64,000 nt of DNA from Atrina japonica (taxonomy: Eukaryota; Mollusca; Bivalvia; Pterioida; Pinnidae): assembly GCA_030159075.1 (NCBI GenBank), contig BROG01000032.1, positions 802,001 to 866,000 of the forward strand. The letters run 5' to 3'. The position numbers and the translations under genes are program-made. The notes below the pieces were generated by a model, which made no database searches, was not told where the DNA came from, and saw only the letters and a list, made by a program, of their open reading frames with translations. Shown piece after piece: positions 1-10,637 of this stretch (within the stretch, counting starts at the first letter, position 1; every line of letters begins with the position of its first letter).

Positions 1-1690
1 TGATGTACCAGATGATGTAAAATAAACTGTCCATCGTACCCTTTAAAGTTATGAGCAATAGCTATAGCTCCATCATGTAAAAGTTTCTCCCTTTGATGTA
101 TGTCATCATACACGGTCGTTTGAAATAACCAAGTCAAAAAAAATCAGTGAGTGTCGTGGGACCTCGGAATGTAAATACGATGATCTTCCATGGTTTTAAA
201 TTGCTCACACCAATCATTGGATGTACACTGGGGACATACACGATGAGCAATACATAGATTAGGTTTGTGTTCTCCGGTATCCTGGGTACACTCAAAATCA
301 TAGAAAATGTAATAAGGGGGTGAAGATGATTCATCCTGAGAAGGGATCCGTTGTATAAAACAGCGATGATCTAAATCCACGATCTGTTTACAATGGCGAC
401 ATTTTTTCTTCTTTTCTTGACAACAGTGTTGTGTGAATTGTTTCTTACTCAGCCATACTTGACAAGTGGGACATCGAGTCATTAGCTGACATGGAGTAGT
501 GGTTGTATTACTACTATAAGGCTTCAAATGATTCTCGTAACACCGAGTCGATGTGAATGTCCCCTGACAATGTGTACATTCTATAGGTTTTATCGTGTTG
601 TCGGGAACACAGGGCGACGGTGCAAAACAACGAAAGCAGCATTGAGGACATCGGTGATCTTCTATATGATCATAACCCACATCACAACGGTCGCAATAGT
701 AATTACATTCCAAGAGTCCAGGCATAGATACGATACAATCATAATGGTGATCATCGTACAAAACGTGAATGGGGGCCCCGGATCCCACACCACTATACAG
801 TACATTTAATGTCAATCGTTTTGTGTTGGTATTCAACTCGTAGATTTTCAAACGATAGCGGGGTAACAATGCGGCCTGAAAACGTTGCCATTCTTCAGGT
901 CCACTCTCTTGCTGGGGATCACATCCAGTTTGTTGCATTAAGGTATGAGCTTCTCGTCGTTGAAGAGTATGTCGACTTGCATCACCATAAATCAAATTTT
1001 GCCAATAGCGTTTCCAGTTTTTGTACTTGTCTCCATCTCCAAGTCCAGGTTTCTGACAATGAAAACGACCAACTACAATAGCACGAGCTAAACAGGTCTT
1101 GTCTGTATTCTTGATCTGTATCAAACTTTGCTTTTTGTTCACAAACACTTTCTTATCAACACTGAGATGATATTTTCGTTTTCCACCCCCGCTACCTACA
1201 GGTTGTATGACATGGATTACTGACAGGGTGGTAGACCCATCTTCTATTCTAAAATTTTCATTACTCTGTTGCACTTTCTCAATTTTTTCCATGAGTAGAT
1301 CAGCATTCAGGTCTTTAGCATCTGTAAATTCTACCACACTTCACTTTTTTAACGATGGATGATGTATATTGACTCGCATCTTATCCCGATCTTCACACTG
1401 TAGTTTGTTCTTAATAGAAGTCAACATATGATCTATTACTTCTGATACTAAGTGTATGGCATCTTTAGAAAAAATGCTTAAACTTGACTTGGTTACACAT
1501 TCGAGGCCGTTTTAAACTTACGTGATTTACGCTCACTCAGAGTGTCTACTTTATAGTAATCACTATAATCGGTGAGTTGCCTATTGGCATTAAATCCCCC
1601 CCGTTGATCTCTCTGCTGAGCTTGCCTTTGACTTCTCGCCTGTTCTTGTCTTTCATTTAACAATAAATCAAAGTTTGGTAAATTAGCCAT
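1..1690 (-). pseudogene. Polinton/Maverick-type protein-primed DNA polymerase B, 5' part, broken
   Basis: This is the N-terminal and exonuclease part of a family B DNA polymerase of the kind carried by Polinton/Maverick elements, which replicate by protein priming. Reading leftwards from the ATG at 1688-1690, there is a charged Q/R-rich start, a Cys/His-rich zinc-binding stretch at about 440-720, the exonuclease motif I (YDFEC, about 290-305), and, near position 30-60, exonuclease motif II (NFKGYDGQF). The polymerase palm would lie beyond the left edge. The gene is not intact: the frame changes near 1495, there is an in-frame TGA at 1341-1343, another frame change near 165-180, and one at an 8-nt homopolymer at 137-144. 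The uninterrupted piece 144-1337 is 397 codons. It is therefore a relic, unless some breaks are introns or sequencing errors. Family assignment rests on the two exonuclease motifs and the zinc-rich leader. Confidence 0.85.
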
Positions 1691-1999
1691 TCCGTGCGTA
1701 TGCTTCCGTGGTCAAATCTAAAATGAAGTACGGTTACTGTAGACTGTATTTATAATGAAAAGAAAAGAACTGTATAGATACTCAAACGAAGTATCATCAC
1801 ATTTATATAGTCTTTAATATTCTAGTCTTGTATGTTTTATAGATTCATAAAACTAGAATGTATTGTATTTCGTTTTATTTTCATATAGAATAAGAAATAT
1901 TAAAAAGGAGTGACAGTTTCTGTCTTATAAAACAAGTGGCCAAATATCTAGACGTAGATGTCTAGACGTAGATGTCTAGACAGACTACAACAACAGGTG

Positions 2000-2160
2000 C
2001 CAGATGCCAAGTGTCAAAAATGTCAAAAACAGGTGTTTCAAATGCCAAGTGTCAAAAATAGGTGTTCAGATGCTAAGTGTCAAAAACAGGTGTTCAGATG
2101 CCAAGTGTCAAAAACAGGTGTTCAGATGCCAAGTGTCAACAACAGGTGGTCAAAGACGCA
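2000..2160. repeat. 28-bp minisatellite in the divergent Polinton promoter region
   Basis: About five to six copies of a 28-bp unit (core AAGTGTCAAAAACAGGTGTT) repeat with starts at 2047, 2075, 2103 and 2131, with degenerate flanking copies. It lies between the leftward polymerase gene and the rightward small gene, so it sits in their shared upstream region. A tract of GTAGATGTCTAGAC-type repeats precedes it at 1950-1985. Open frames across it are repeat by-products. Confidence 0.85.
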
Positions 2161-2190
2161 GATGTTCAGACGTGGGAAAAAATCAATACG

Positions 2191-2249
2191 TGACGTCATT
2201 CACTCTATATAAGCTAGTACTACCCGAGTCTCGGTATTAGTTCATCATC
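2191..2249 (+). promoter_or_regulatory. TATA promoter with upstream CRE for the small plus-strand gene
   Basis: A consensus CRE (TGACGTCA, 2191-2198) is followed 8 bases later by a TATA box (TATATAAG, 2206-2213). The ATG at 2250 is about 37 bases further on, leaving room for a short leader. The arrangement is that of a compact viral-type or mobile-element promoter. The position between two divergent genes supports it. Transcription itself cannot be seen. Confidence 0.6.
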
Positions 2250-2647
2250 ATGGACAACTTAGAAGATGTACCATCGGAGAGTTATTTACGTAGAAGCATT
2301 CATCGGTGTTCGTCGACGAAGAGAAGATTGATAGTTGTGAGGGCTACTCCACGTAGGTCCGCGTTTACGAGCCGTCCATTGCCACCACCACCACCTTATA
2401 GACCTAGGACACACCACCACCTATACCTCCTCCGTCAAGAGCTGTGTCATCAGTACCACCAATGCCTGAGGTGGAGCATGCTATGGCACAGTGTGATTTG
2501 AGGGTTCACTGGCAACGCCAAATAAGACAGCTGATAGAAGAAAAGGAAATGGACCTCAGGTACTTGCGAAGACTTTTTCTCCAACGAGAAAAATTCAACG
2601 GCCCTTTTAAGAGCCACCCAACTTATTCGAAAAGAAACCTTCACTAA
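2250..2647 (+). pseudogene. small proline-rich and basic Polinton-associated protein, frameshifted
   Basis: An ATG at 2250, directly downstream of a TATA box, opens a frame with an Arg/Ser-rich basic start and a run of prolines (PLPPPPPYRP). Around 2405-2420 the proline-rich character continues in a different frame. That frame runs on through PPMPEVEHAMAQ and a charged helical tail (QIRQLIEEKEMDLRYLRRLF) to a TAA at 2645-2647. The simplest reading is one gene of roughly 130 codons with a single frameshift. I do not recognise the product. The position next to the polymerase suggests an element-encoded protein. A spliced host gene is a less likely alternative. Confidence 0.45.
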
Positions 2648-2779
2648 AGGTATGCAGGGTTTGTGTTTGTGTTAATTTGTAATGACTACACACTATTTAG
2701 TCGCGTATATTTTATTGGTGTTTTTTGTGTTTTTTGTTGAATTCACTTCATGAGATAAAAGTCTAAATATAGTAAGTCA

Positions 2780-3090
2780 TGTGACTAGAGAGAGGTTCAG
2801 TTCAGCTTGTGAAAAGTCATTTGAGATCCAAAGCTCGAGGTGTTAACATCATAAGAAAAATCCACTACTTTTAGCATAGGGTGAGTATTTCATTTTTTTA
2901 TTGGATCAGACAAGATTATTTTTCATACACTAAAAATAGAATTATCTAAAAATAGAATTATCTAAAAAAAAAAAAGTCACATGACTAGAGTATAGGTTCA
3001 GTTAGACCTCTGAGAGCTCATTTGCAATCCGGAGCTCGAAGAGTCAACATCGTCAGAAAAAACCACTACCAGCATAGGGTGAGTGTTTGA
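2780..3090 (+). repeat. two copies of a ~105-bp module ending in a splice-donor-like site
   Basis: A segment starting GTGACTAGAG at 2781 and ending AGCATAGGGTGAGT near 2890 recurs about 195 bases downstream (about 2976-3085), also ending AGCATAGGGTGAGT. Both copies keep the GGTTCAGTT, GCTCGA and ACCACTAC-type blocks and the terminal donor-like GTGAGT. They may be duplicated non-coding first exons of the element or simply a tandem duplication. No coding frame is conserved. Confidence 0.6.
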
Positions 3091-3276
3091 AATTTTTATT
3101 ACTATATGTTTAGACCCATCACTATACATTTACTCTACAAGTCTTAGTACAAGCTTGAGTCGAGCTCGGCCTACAGCTTCTCGCGCTTGCGCACTTGAAA
3201 CAGAACTCTCGACGACTAACAGTGACGGGCTCGGCCTACCGCTTCTCGCACATGCGCACTCGCACACTCTTAACGA

Positions 3277-3515
3277 CGGTGGCGCCACCAACTACTAGTT
3301 TCACCGACAGTGGCGCCACCAACTGCTAGTTTCACAAACCTGGAAAACCCCAAAGTTTCGGTTCTAAAAATAGATTCACTCTCAGCTCAAAACTGGAAAA
3401 ACCCAAAGTTTCGGTTCTAAAAATAGATCCACTCTCAGCTCAAAACTGGAAAAACCCAAAGTTTCGGTTCTAAAAATAGATTCACTCTCAGCTCAAAACT
3501 GGAAAAACCCAACTT
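3277..3515. repeat. 29-bp duplicate and 53-bp tandem repeats
   Basis: Two copies of a 29-bp unit (GTGGCGCCACCAAC core) lie at about 3277-3335. A 53-bp unit beginning CTGGAAAAACCCAAAGTTTC follows, with starts at 3340, 3393, 3446 and 3499; the last copy is truncated. Tandem repeats near termini are common in Polinton-type elements. No gene is visible between 2650 and 3914. Confidence 0.9.
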
Positions 3516-3589
3516 CTCTCTCTTCCCGTTGACTTCTCGGGAACTCACGTGACCTCTCGCGACCTCTCGTGACCCCAACCTCTTGTAAC

Positions 3590-3880
3590 GAAGGCTCTCA
3601 TTGGCTCCTTAACCAAGATGGCCGCCCCCGCAACCTTCCACTTCCGGCATAGACACGCCTCCAAGCTCAACGATTGGCTCTTTCTCCTTATTGCCATGAC
3701 AACATGACCTCACTTCCGGTATGACGCACTTCCGGTATGACCTCACTTCCGGTATGACGCACTTCCGGTTGTGACGTCACAGGCGGCTCTCCGGCGCGCC
3801 ATTTGAATTGACCAATCAGAAGCCAGCATTCTGATGACGTCATCAAAACCCGTTAAAAAGCGCCCCCTGGCGGCAAAATT
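3590..3880. promoter_or_regulatory. dense transcription-factor motif cluster (YY1, ETS, CRE, CCAAT, CTCF-like)
   Basis: In under 300 bases there is a YY1-type site AAGATGGCCGCC (3615-3626) and five ETS-type ACTTCCGG words (3640, 3712, 3728, 3745, 3761). There are two CREs TGACGTCA (3772-3779, 3835-3842), a CCAAT box at 3812-3816 and reverse CCAAT boxes (ATTGG) near 3600 and 3673. GCGCCCCCTGGCGG (3860-3873) is the complement of a near-consensus CTCF core. The block is GC-rich in an AT-rich window and has no TATA box. It resembles a housekeeping or viral TATA-less promoter or insulator. No host exon follows it directly, so it probably belongs to the mobile element. Confidence 0.55.
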
Positions 3881-3904
3881 CAAATGGCGCGTCGGAGAGC
3901 TGCC
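3782..3904. repeat. inverted repeat with 28-bp arms enclosing CCAAT, CRE and CTCF-like sites
   Basis: The arm at 3782-3809 (GGCGGCTCTCCGGCGCGCCA onwards) is repeated inverted at 3877-3904 with about two mismatches. The 67-base loop holds CCAATCAG, TGACGTCA and the CTCF-like core. It could form a hairpin. It may be the tip of the element's terminal repeat or a small fold-back insertion. Confidence 0.8.
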
Positions 3905-3914
3905 TATAACTACT

Positions 3915-4210
3915 GGCCTGGCATATCGGATAATTTGTGAAATATAAACTCCTATGCGGGTGATTGTGAGATATTACTACTTAAATGTGGAAAATTTACG
4001 ATGGGAAAGCCGAAATCCTCGCGTTTGTCGTATAGCTTAGTTGTTAATTTCCCGTCTGTGTCTGTTGTAAGTAAAATGTCTAAGTATGAAGCGTGTGTGC
4101 TTGATTCAGTTGTTATCTTTAATTTTTAGTTGGCTGGGATATATCGCATTTCGATATGTATGAAAATATGTATGATATATTTAAATGTCAAATTAAAGAA
4201 CACCGCTAGC
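3915..4210. repeat. interspersed repeat, copy 1
   Basis: Starting GGCCTGGCATATCGGATAAT, this segment of about 290 bases is nearly identical to 5135-5411 continued at 11866-11900. It begins exactly where the Polinton-like sequence ends (…ACTACT at 3914). It ends with AAATGTCAAATTAAAGAAC before a short TA tract. No coding potential is evident, and the family is not one I can name. Confidence 0.85.
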
Positions 4211-4689
4211 TATATATATATATATAAATCAATACAAAACGTGAGAGAACCTTGGTCTTCCTGGTATCCATGATACAATGTAAGTTTACTCTTAAGGTAA
4301 AAGTACAATACGGGATTTAACTGATAATGGGTCACTGATTTGTAGTCGACTAGGGCGACATATATATCTAAGAGATTTGAAGATTCAATTCAGTTCCCAT
4401 ATACCTTGCATTACTTAGAATTAATGCATTTCTATATACAGTTTATAATATTCCATTTCATGTGATCTATTGTTCGAAAAGGAATAAAGTCATATTTCAC
4501 TTCAACGAACCGTCAAGTGAAGAGTCAAAAACTATATACCTGGATATTTTCACTCATGTTTAATTTTCGTCGTTTTCGCTGTTAGAAGAAGAGGTGATTT
4601 TTATAACAAAGCGAAATTTTCAAGCTTAATAATTGAAGCACAGATCGACATGCATGTCATCCATGAGATTATGGTGATTTAGGGCGAAT

Positions 4690-5134
4690 TTAAGACGGGA
4701 TGGATATAAAAAATATATAAAAAATATCAGATACCAAAGTATAAATTTTTAGGATGTCCAGGATATAGGTACAAATCTGGTAAAAAAAAAGGGCAAAACA
4801 GACCTCTGGAAATCAAGAGGTGGGATCAGGTGCAATGGAGGAGTAAGCATCCCCGGTCGACCGGTCACACCCGTCGTGAGTCCACAGTCAAATCAAAATG
4901 AAATACGTGAGGAACGAATACTCGTCACAATTGTTACAGACGTCTCAACAACCGCCACCGAAAGGATAATTCAACATATCACTTTGCGAAACAGATTAAT
5001 CATAAACAAGACAATTATATCAACCTTAAAATTTGCAGAACGTTGATATCAAACGCGGTTTTCGATATCCCTGTGTTAATAATTTGTCAGTGAGTAGTTT
5101 ACCTCTGTATATAAAATGTTTATATGTTGAACTC
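4690..5134. repeat. bivalve-type interspersed repeat (GGATCAGGTG..GAGTAAGCATCCCC family)
   Basis: The words CAGATACCAAAGTAT, ACAAATCTGGT and GGATCAGGTGCAATGGAGGA, then GTAAGCATCCCC with a CGGTCGACCGGTCA tail, match a second copy in this window at about 58650-58830 in the same order. I recall similar repeats from oyster and scallop genomes, which is one reason for calling the host a bivalve. The stretch 4210-4690 shows nothing else I can identify. Confidence 0.6.
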
Positions 5135-5411
5135 GGCCTGGCATATCGGATAATTTGTGAAATATAAACTCCATATGCGGGTGATTGTGAGATATTACTA
5201 CTTAAATGTGGAAAATTTACGATGGAAAAGTCGAAATCGTCGCGTTTGTCGTATAGCTTAGTTGTTAAATTCCCACCTCAGTCTATTGTAAGTAAAATGT
5301 CTACGTATGAAGCGTGTGTGCTTGATTCTGTTGTATCTTTAATTTTTAGTTGGCTGGGATATATCGCATTGGGATATGTATAAAAATTGTCATTATTGAT
5401 TGACAAAACTT
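5135..5411. repeat. interspersed repeat, copy 2, interrupted by a LINE
   Basis: This matches copy 1 at 3915 from GGCCTGGCATATCGG through AGTTGGCTGGGATATATCGC. It is cut at 5411 by the LINE and resumes at 11866 with CGATATATCTAAATGTCACATT, matching the end of copy 1. The interruption shows that the LINE is younger than this repeat. Confidence 0.85.
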
Positions 5412-5423
5412 TTTTTTTTTTTT

Positions 5424-5455
<32 letters not shown>

Positions 5456-5596
5456 GGCATTTGGCCAGGTTTTTCACATCAACCCCTACAACTCCACCTG
5501 GCTAGGGAGTACGGGAATATCATATATTTGACCAAATACCAAACACACAAATATACACACATAGAGATAGGAACATATACATAAGAAAGAAAGGAT

Positions 5597-5634
<38 letters not shown>

Positions 5635-5687
5635 ATATATATATATATATACTGGTAATATTGTTAAGGAACAATATTAACATGAAA

Positions 5688-8600
5688 TCATTCAATTATT
5701 AAATTACTGAAATTTCCCCATTTTTTATTAAACACTTCATGCTTCAAATTTTTCATACAGTTATATTTGTCTGTCCGGATGTAATATTCTATGTACTTTT
5801 TAGCACCATTAAAATGAGGAATGCAATTATTATACTTTTGTTTGTAAATATATTTTTTTTAACAAGACATATAATCAAGTTGATTGGTATGTTTGATTTT
5901 GACATTTTACCCAGAATAAAATCGGTACAATTTAAGTTAAACTCTATTTCTAGCTGGTTTTTCATCCAGTTTGAAGTTAAAATCCAAATTTGTGTTATTA
6001 TAGGACAAGACCAAAATAAGTGAACTATAGTTTCAGAATGTTCCTTACAGAAGCTGCAAACATTTGAGTCTGCTATATTTATTCTATATAAAAAAGAATT
6101 TGTACCAATAATTCGATGAACAATTCTGTAATGAAACCATCTTAAATTTATATCAGTAAACAGATTGACTAGGTTATTTTGTTTTTTGCCACCAAACTGG
6201 CTCAGGATAAAAATTCAGATCACGTTTCCCAATTCCCTTCATGTTTTGGTCTACTACTGGAATGATTGATGAAAGTGTCATAAATGTGTTTTACCCCTTT
6301 TGAAGTTTTCATAAGAATTTCTATAAATCTAGGCCGGAATGGAAAGCTTGTGTGCCAGTGGGTCATGTCAACAACACCAATTATATTCCTTACACAATTC
6401 ACAATACCATAGTATAAAGTAAAGGGAGTATTTAACATAAACTTATCACAAAAATTAACATAATTTAATATTTCACCATTCTCATCAAATAAATCAAAGA
6501 TATATACAACACCTTTTTCAAACCATTGTTTATAATAAACAACTTCATTATTTATTTTTATATGTTCGTTAAACCATATAGGGTGAAATAAGAAATTTTC
6601 ATCAGCATCAGTGATATTTCTAAAATGATAAAAAAGATTTAAAAACATCACGCCAAAACAAATTTTTTGTTTTCAATGCTAAATGCATAAAGTAGAAAGC
6701 ATCAAAGTTTAAATGATATTTGAAATTGTTTGGTAATGTGCCACACAAAAGAGTAAACCAAGATGATTCAGACGAATACAGCAATGTACGGCGGATCCAG
6801 GTAATTTTCAAACTTTCAATGAAAGAGTTAATACAAATCATACGAAATCCTCCCTTTGCATAATCTTGTATCAAAATTTTCCTAGCAATTTTATCATTTT
6901 TTTTTCCAAATAAATTTATAAAAAAAAGAGTCTCTAAATTTCTAATATATCTATTTGGATTAGGTAAACTTATAAACAAATGTGTAAGTTTCGGTAATAT
7001 TATTGACTTTACTACAGTTATTCTACCTGTTGTACTTATAAGACGTCTATTCCATGATTTTTATAATATTTTCTATATCTTTCATTTTATTTTCATAATT
7101 TAAAGCTATCATATTCTCAAGATTTACAGAAAAAATAATTCCAAGGAATGTAAAGGGTTCCTGTGACCACTGTAGGTTATAATCATTATTTATATCAACT
7201 TCATTATTTATCAAAGAACCTATCTTTATACATATTGTCTTATGGTAATTGGGTTTGAGACCTGAAAATTTTGAAAAACTGGTCTATAAGTGACAATGAC
7301 GAGTTCAAAGAGTTTTCACTTCCATCAAGTAATATTGCTGTGTCATCAGCAAATTGAAGGAGTCTGTACTCGTTATTTTTTATAGTTATACCCTTGATAT
7401 TTCTGTTTTTTCTGATCATTGCTCCCATGATTTCAACACACAGTAAGAAAATATAAGAAGAAACTGGGTCACCTTGCCTGCAACCACGCTCTATTTTACA
7501 GTAAGGGGACGTAAAGCCATTTTGTAATATGCATAATTTAAAATTCGTGAAAAAAATATTTATCCAGCGTTGAATGTTTTCTCCAAAATTGAAAAATTTT
7601 AGAATGTTTCTTACAAATTTCCAAGATACAGTGTCAAAGGCTTTTTCAAAGTCTACCATTAATATAATTCCAGGAATATTATTTTCTTTACATGTATACA
7701 TAATATCATATAAAATTCTAGTGTTTTCACCTATATATCTCCCAGGTAAGAAGCCTTTTTGATTTTCGTGAATAATTTTAGGTAAAACTGATTTCATTCT
7801 TTTTGCAATTATTCCTGACAAAATTTTGTAAGTTACATTCAATAAAGATATAGGTCGCCAGTTTTTTATGTATTCTCTAGGTTTATTACCTTTGGGAATA
7901 ATAGATATTACACCTAACTTCTGTGATGGTGATAACTCTCCTTTATTAAAACTACAAAGAAAGGATCTGTAAATAAAATCACCAAGGTCAATCCAAAAGA
8001 ATTTAAAAAATTCAGCACTGAAACCATCACAACCAGGGGTTTTATTATTTTTACATTGTTTAAGTGAATCTAAAACATCTGATTTCAGTATTTTATTTTC
8101 TAAGGTATTTTTGTCGGTTTCAGATAACTTTTGAATATTGTTATTATTTAATATTGTATCTAAATCAATGTTATCTAGAACACTGTCTCTTGATTTATAT
8201 AATTTTTCATAAAATATCTTAATTTCATTTAATATATTTTTTTTTATCTGTTATTTCATTTCCTTTATCATCAATTAATTTAGTGATGGTTTTATTAATA
8301 TAGTTTCTTTTTTCTAAATTACAAAAATATTTGGTAGGTTTTTCTCCATCTTCTATCCATCTGGCTTTAGATCTTAAAATAATACCTTCTAGTTCCTGTT
8401 TTCTTATATTTTCTAGACGTAGGTTTAGTTCAGCTAGTCTCTCTAATTTATCTGGGCTATGAGTATTGTTAAAATCATTTTGTATTAACTTAATACTATT
8501 TTCAATATTTGTTTTTTCTATGCCTGTTTCTTTTTTTTTCCATGAACCAAATGAAATTGTAACACCTCTAATCTTCATTAAGACTGTCTCTAGAAATAAA

Positions 8601-9540
8601 TCATCATCAATCGTAAGTTGTAAATTTTCATTTGGAATATTTATGATCATGTCCTGAATTACTGGCATAGGAGAGTATTCTTTTTTTGTTTGCAAAATAC
8701 ATTCTTTTACTTGTTTAACATAATCAGGATTCTTTAACATAGAATTATTAAATCTCCAGAGCCCCCTACCCCTCTTAAAGTTAGATATATTTATTTCTAA
8801 TTCAATATAAGAATGATCAGTACGATATCCAGGTAAGATTTTTACATTTTTAACAAGAGACAAAAGTTCTTGAGAAATTAAAAAGAAGTCGAGTCTTGCT
8901 TGCTTGATAGGGTTTTTTCTTTGCCATGTATATTCACAGTTTTCAGGGTTATATATTCTCCAGGGGTCAACCAAATCAAAGTCCTTTTTAAAATTTTCAA
9001 CAACTACTTGACTATTTCTATTATTTTGAGTTATGTAGTTAAAACAATCTTTATTATAATCCTGGACTAGATTCCAATCAACACATAAAATTATAAATTC
9101 ATTATTGAAATCATCACAAATCCTGTGTAATTTGTTATAAAAATCAGGTGTATCCCTGTTTGGACCATAAATGTTTACTAGTGTAATTGAAATTTTATTA
9201 TTTATCTTAATATCTGACGCTAAAAAATTACCAATGTCGTCTTTTAAAACTTTTCCTAACTGGTATTCAAAATTATTATTCAATAAATTCATAACACCCC
9301 GCGAATCTGTTTTACCGGGAGCTAAAATGTGTTCAAAACCCCACTGAGCATGAAATAATATTGTTGTCAGACTCTATCAGGTGAGTATCTTGCAAACAGT
9401 AAATTGATGCCTTTTTTTCTCTCAAGTATTTAAAAACATCCTTACGTTTATTCATGTCCCTTAAACCTCTACAGTTAAGGGAAGATATCTTAATTGTTTC
9501 TATTTTTAATGAAAGGTAATGATATACATGTTATATCTGA
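5688..9540 (-). pseudogene. LINE ORF2: AP endonuclease, reverse transcriptase and zinc knuckle, frameshifted
   Basis: Reading leftwards, the open frame starts after a TAA near 9541. The endonuclease begins with ISSLNCRGLRDMNKR (about 9440-9495), shifts frame near 9350-9370, and continues from 9292 with VNIYGPN, then CVDWN where GDFN is usual, and a C-terminal YRTDHSYIELEI. The reverse transcriptase, in several pieces, has DFEKAFDTVSW (about 7640-7675), GCRQGDPVSSYIF (about 7460-7495) and the catalytic FADD (about 7335-7345). The piece at 6620-6979 has the L1-type KNDKIARKILIQDYAKGGFR, and about 6000-6070 has CSFCKEHSETIVHLFWSC, a zf-RVT knuckle. The stop is at 5688-5690. At least three or four frame breaks make it non-functional as it stands. 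Confidence 0.9.
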
Positions 9541-10416
9541 ATTGTGTATTATAAGTATTAGAAAGTAAAATAAAAATGGGGAAAATTATTGAGCAGATTA
9601 GTTCTGCTGAAAAAGAATATTCACTGGATTCTATGCATTTGAACAGAAAGTTAAATACAGCTTGATTGAAAATATATGAACAAAAAACATATACACACAA
9701 TAAATAACACATATTAAAGTAAACAATAAACACATACAAAAATGTCCCAAAATCGACAAAGTAATAGCAAATATAACAGCTCTGTGATATCTGCATTTAG
9801 CAGTACATTTACATTTTATATTCATATAAATGCATATGTATGTGACTCATAGATAGCAATAAATGTATATGGAATATGTCATTGGTACTGATACATGATA
9901 ATTATTACATACAATGTAGATTCTTAAGTTTGTTATTATTCAATAGTATTTTATGTCATGATAATAAGAGCACATAAACACAGACAAATACCATATATAC
10001 CTACATGAAGAAGTAAATGCGACAATGTACATGTATCACATATACTTATTTACATTGTTATAGAACTTGTACTGTTTCAAAATGTATCTGTTTTAACATA
10101 CACCTATAGATAGGTATATTTTATTTAATAGTATTTTGTCAATATGTTGCTTCTATCGGAAGAACACGCTGGCTTAGCCACACATATACCGGTACATACA
10201 TATACATGTACCATAATAAATACTTGTTCAGATACACCTTTTTACATGCAGTCTCTATTTTTCATGAAAAAAATATCATGTATATACTCAAATAGTTGTC
10301 TTCACATATTATTGTAAACACATACCCAGAACACACATACAAATACATAAACTTTAAATGTATTTATCATAGCAGTGTATACACTAAACATACACTAGAT
10401 TGCATAAACATATATA

Positions 10417-10516
<100 letters not shown>

Positions 10517-10637
10517 GTATTGTACTTCACTTTTCACACCCAAAACTATACCTATGTACATTGTAACAAGTACATACACCTAAGTGTTTTACAAATAAAG
10601 AGTTTATGTCCATCATAGAAACAAGATAATTTTCTAC

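Noticed and set aside
528..1081. Plus-strand open frames of 90-93 codons opposite the polymerase
   Set aside because: They are antisense shadows of the polymerase frame and resemble no family.
1958..2240. Cys/Lys-rich repeat frames (CQKQVF units) as a metallothionein-like gene
   Set aside because: The frames come from the 28-bp minisatellite, which is not a multiple of three, and they disagree between frames.
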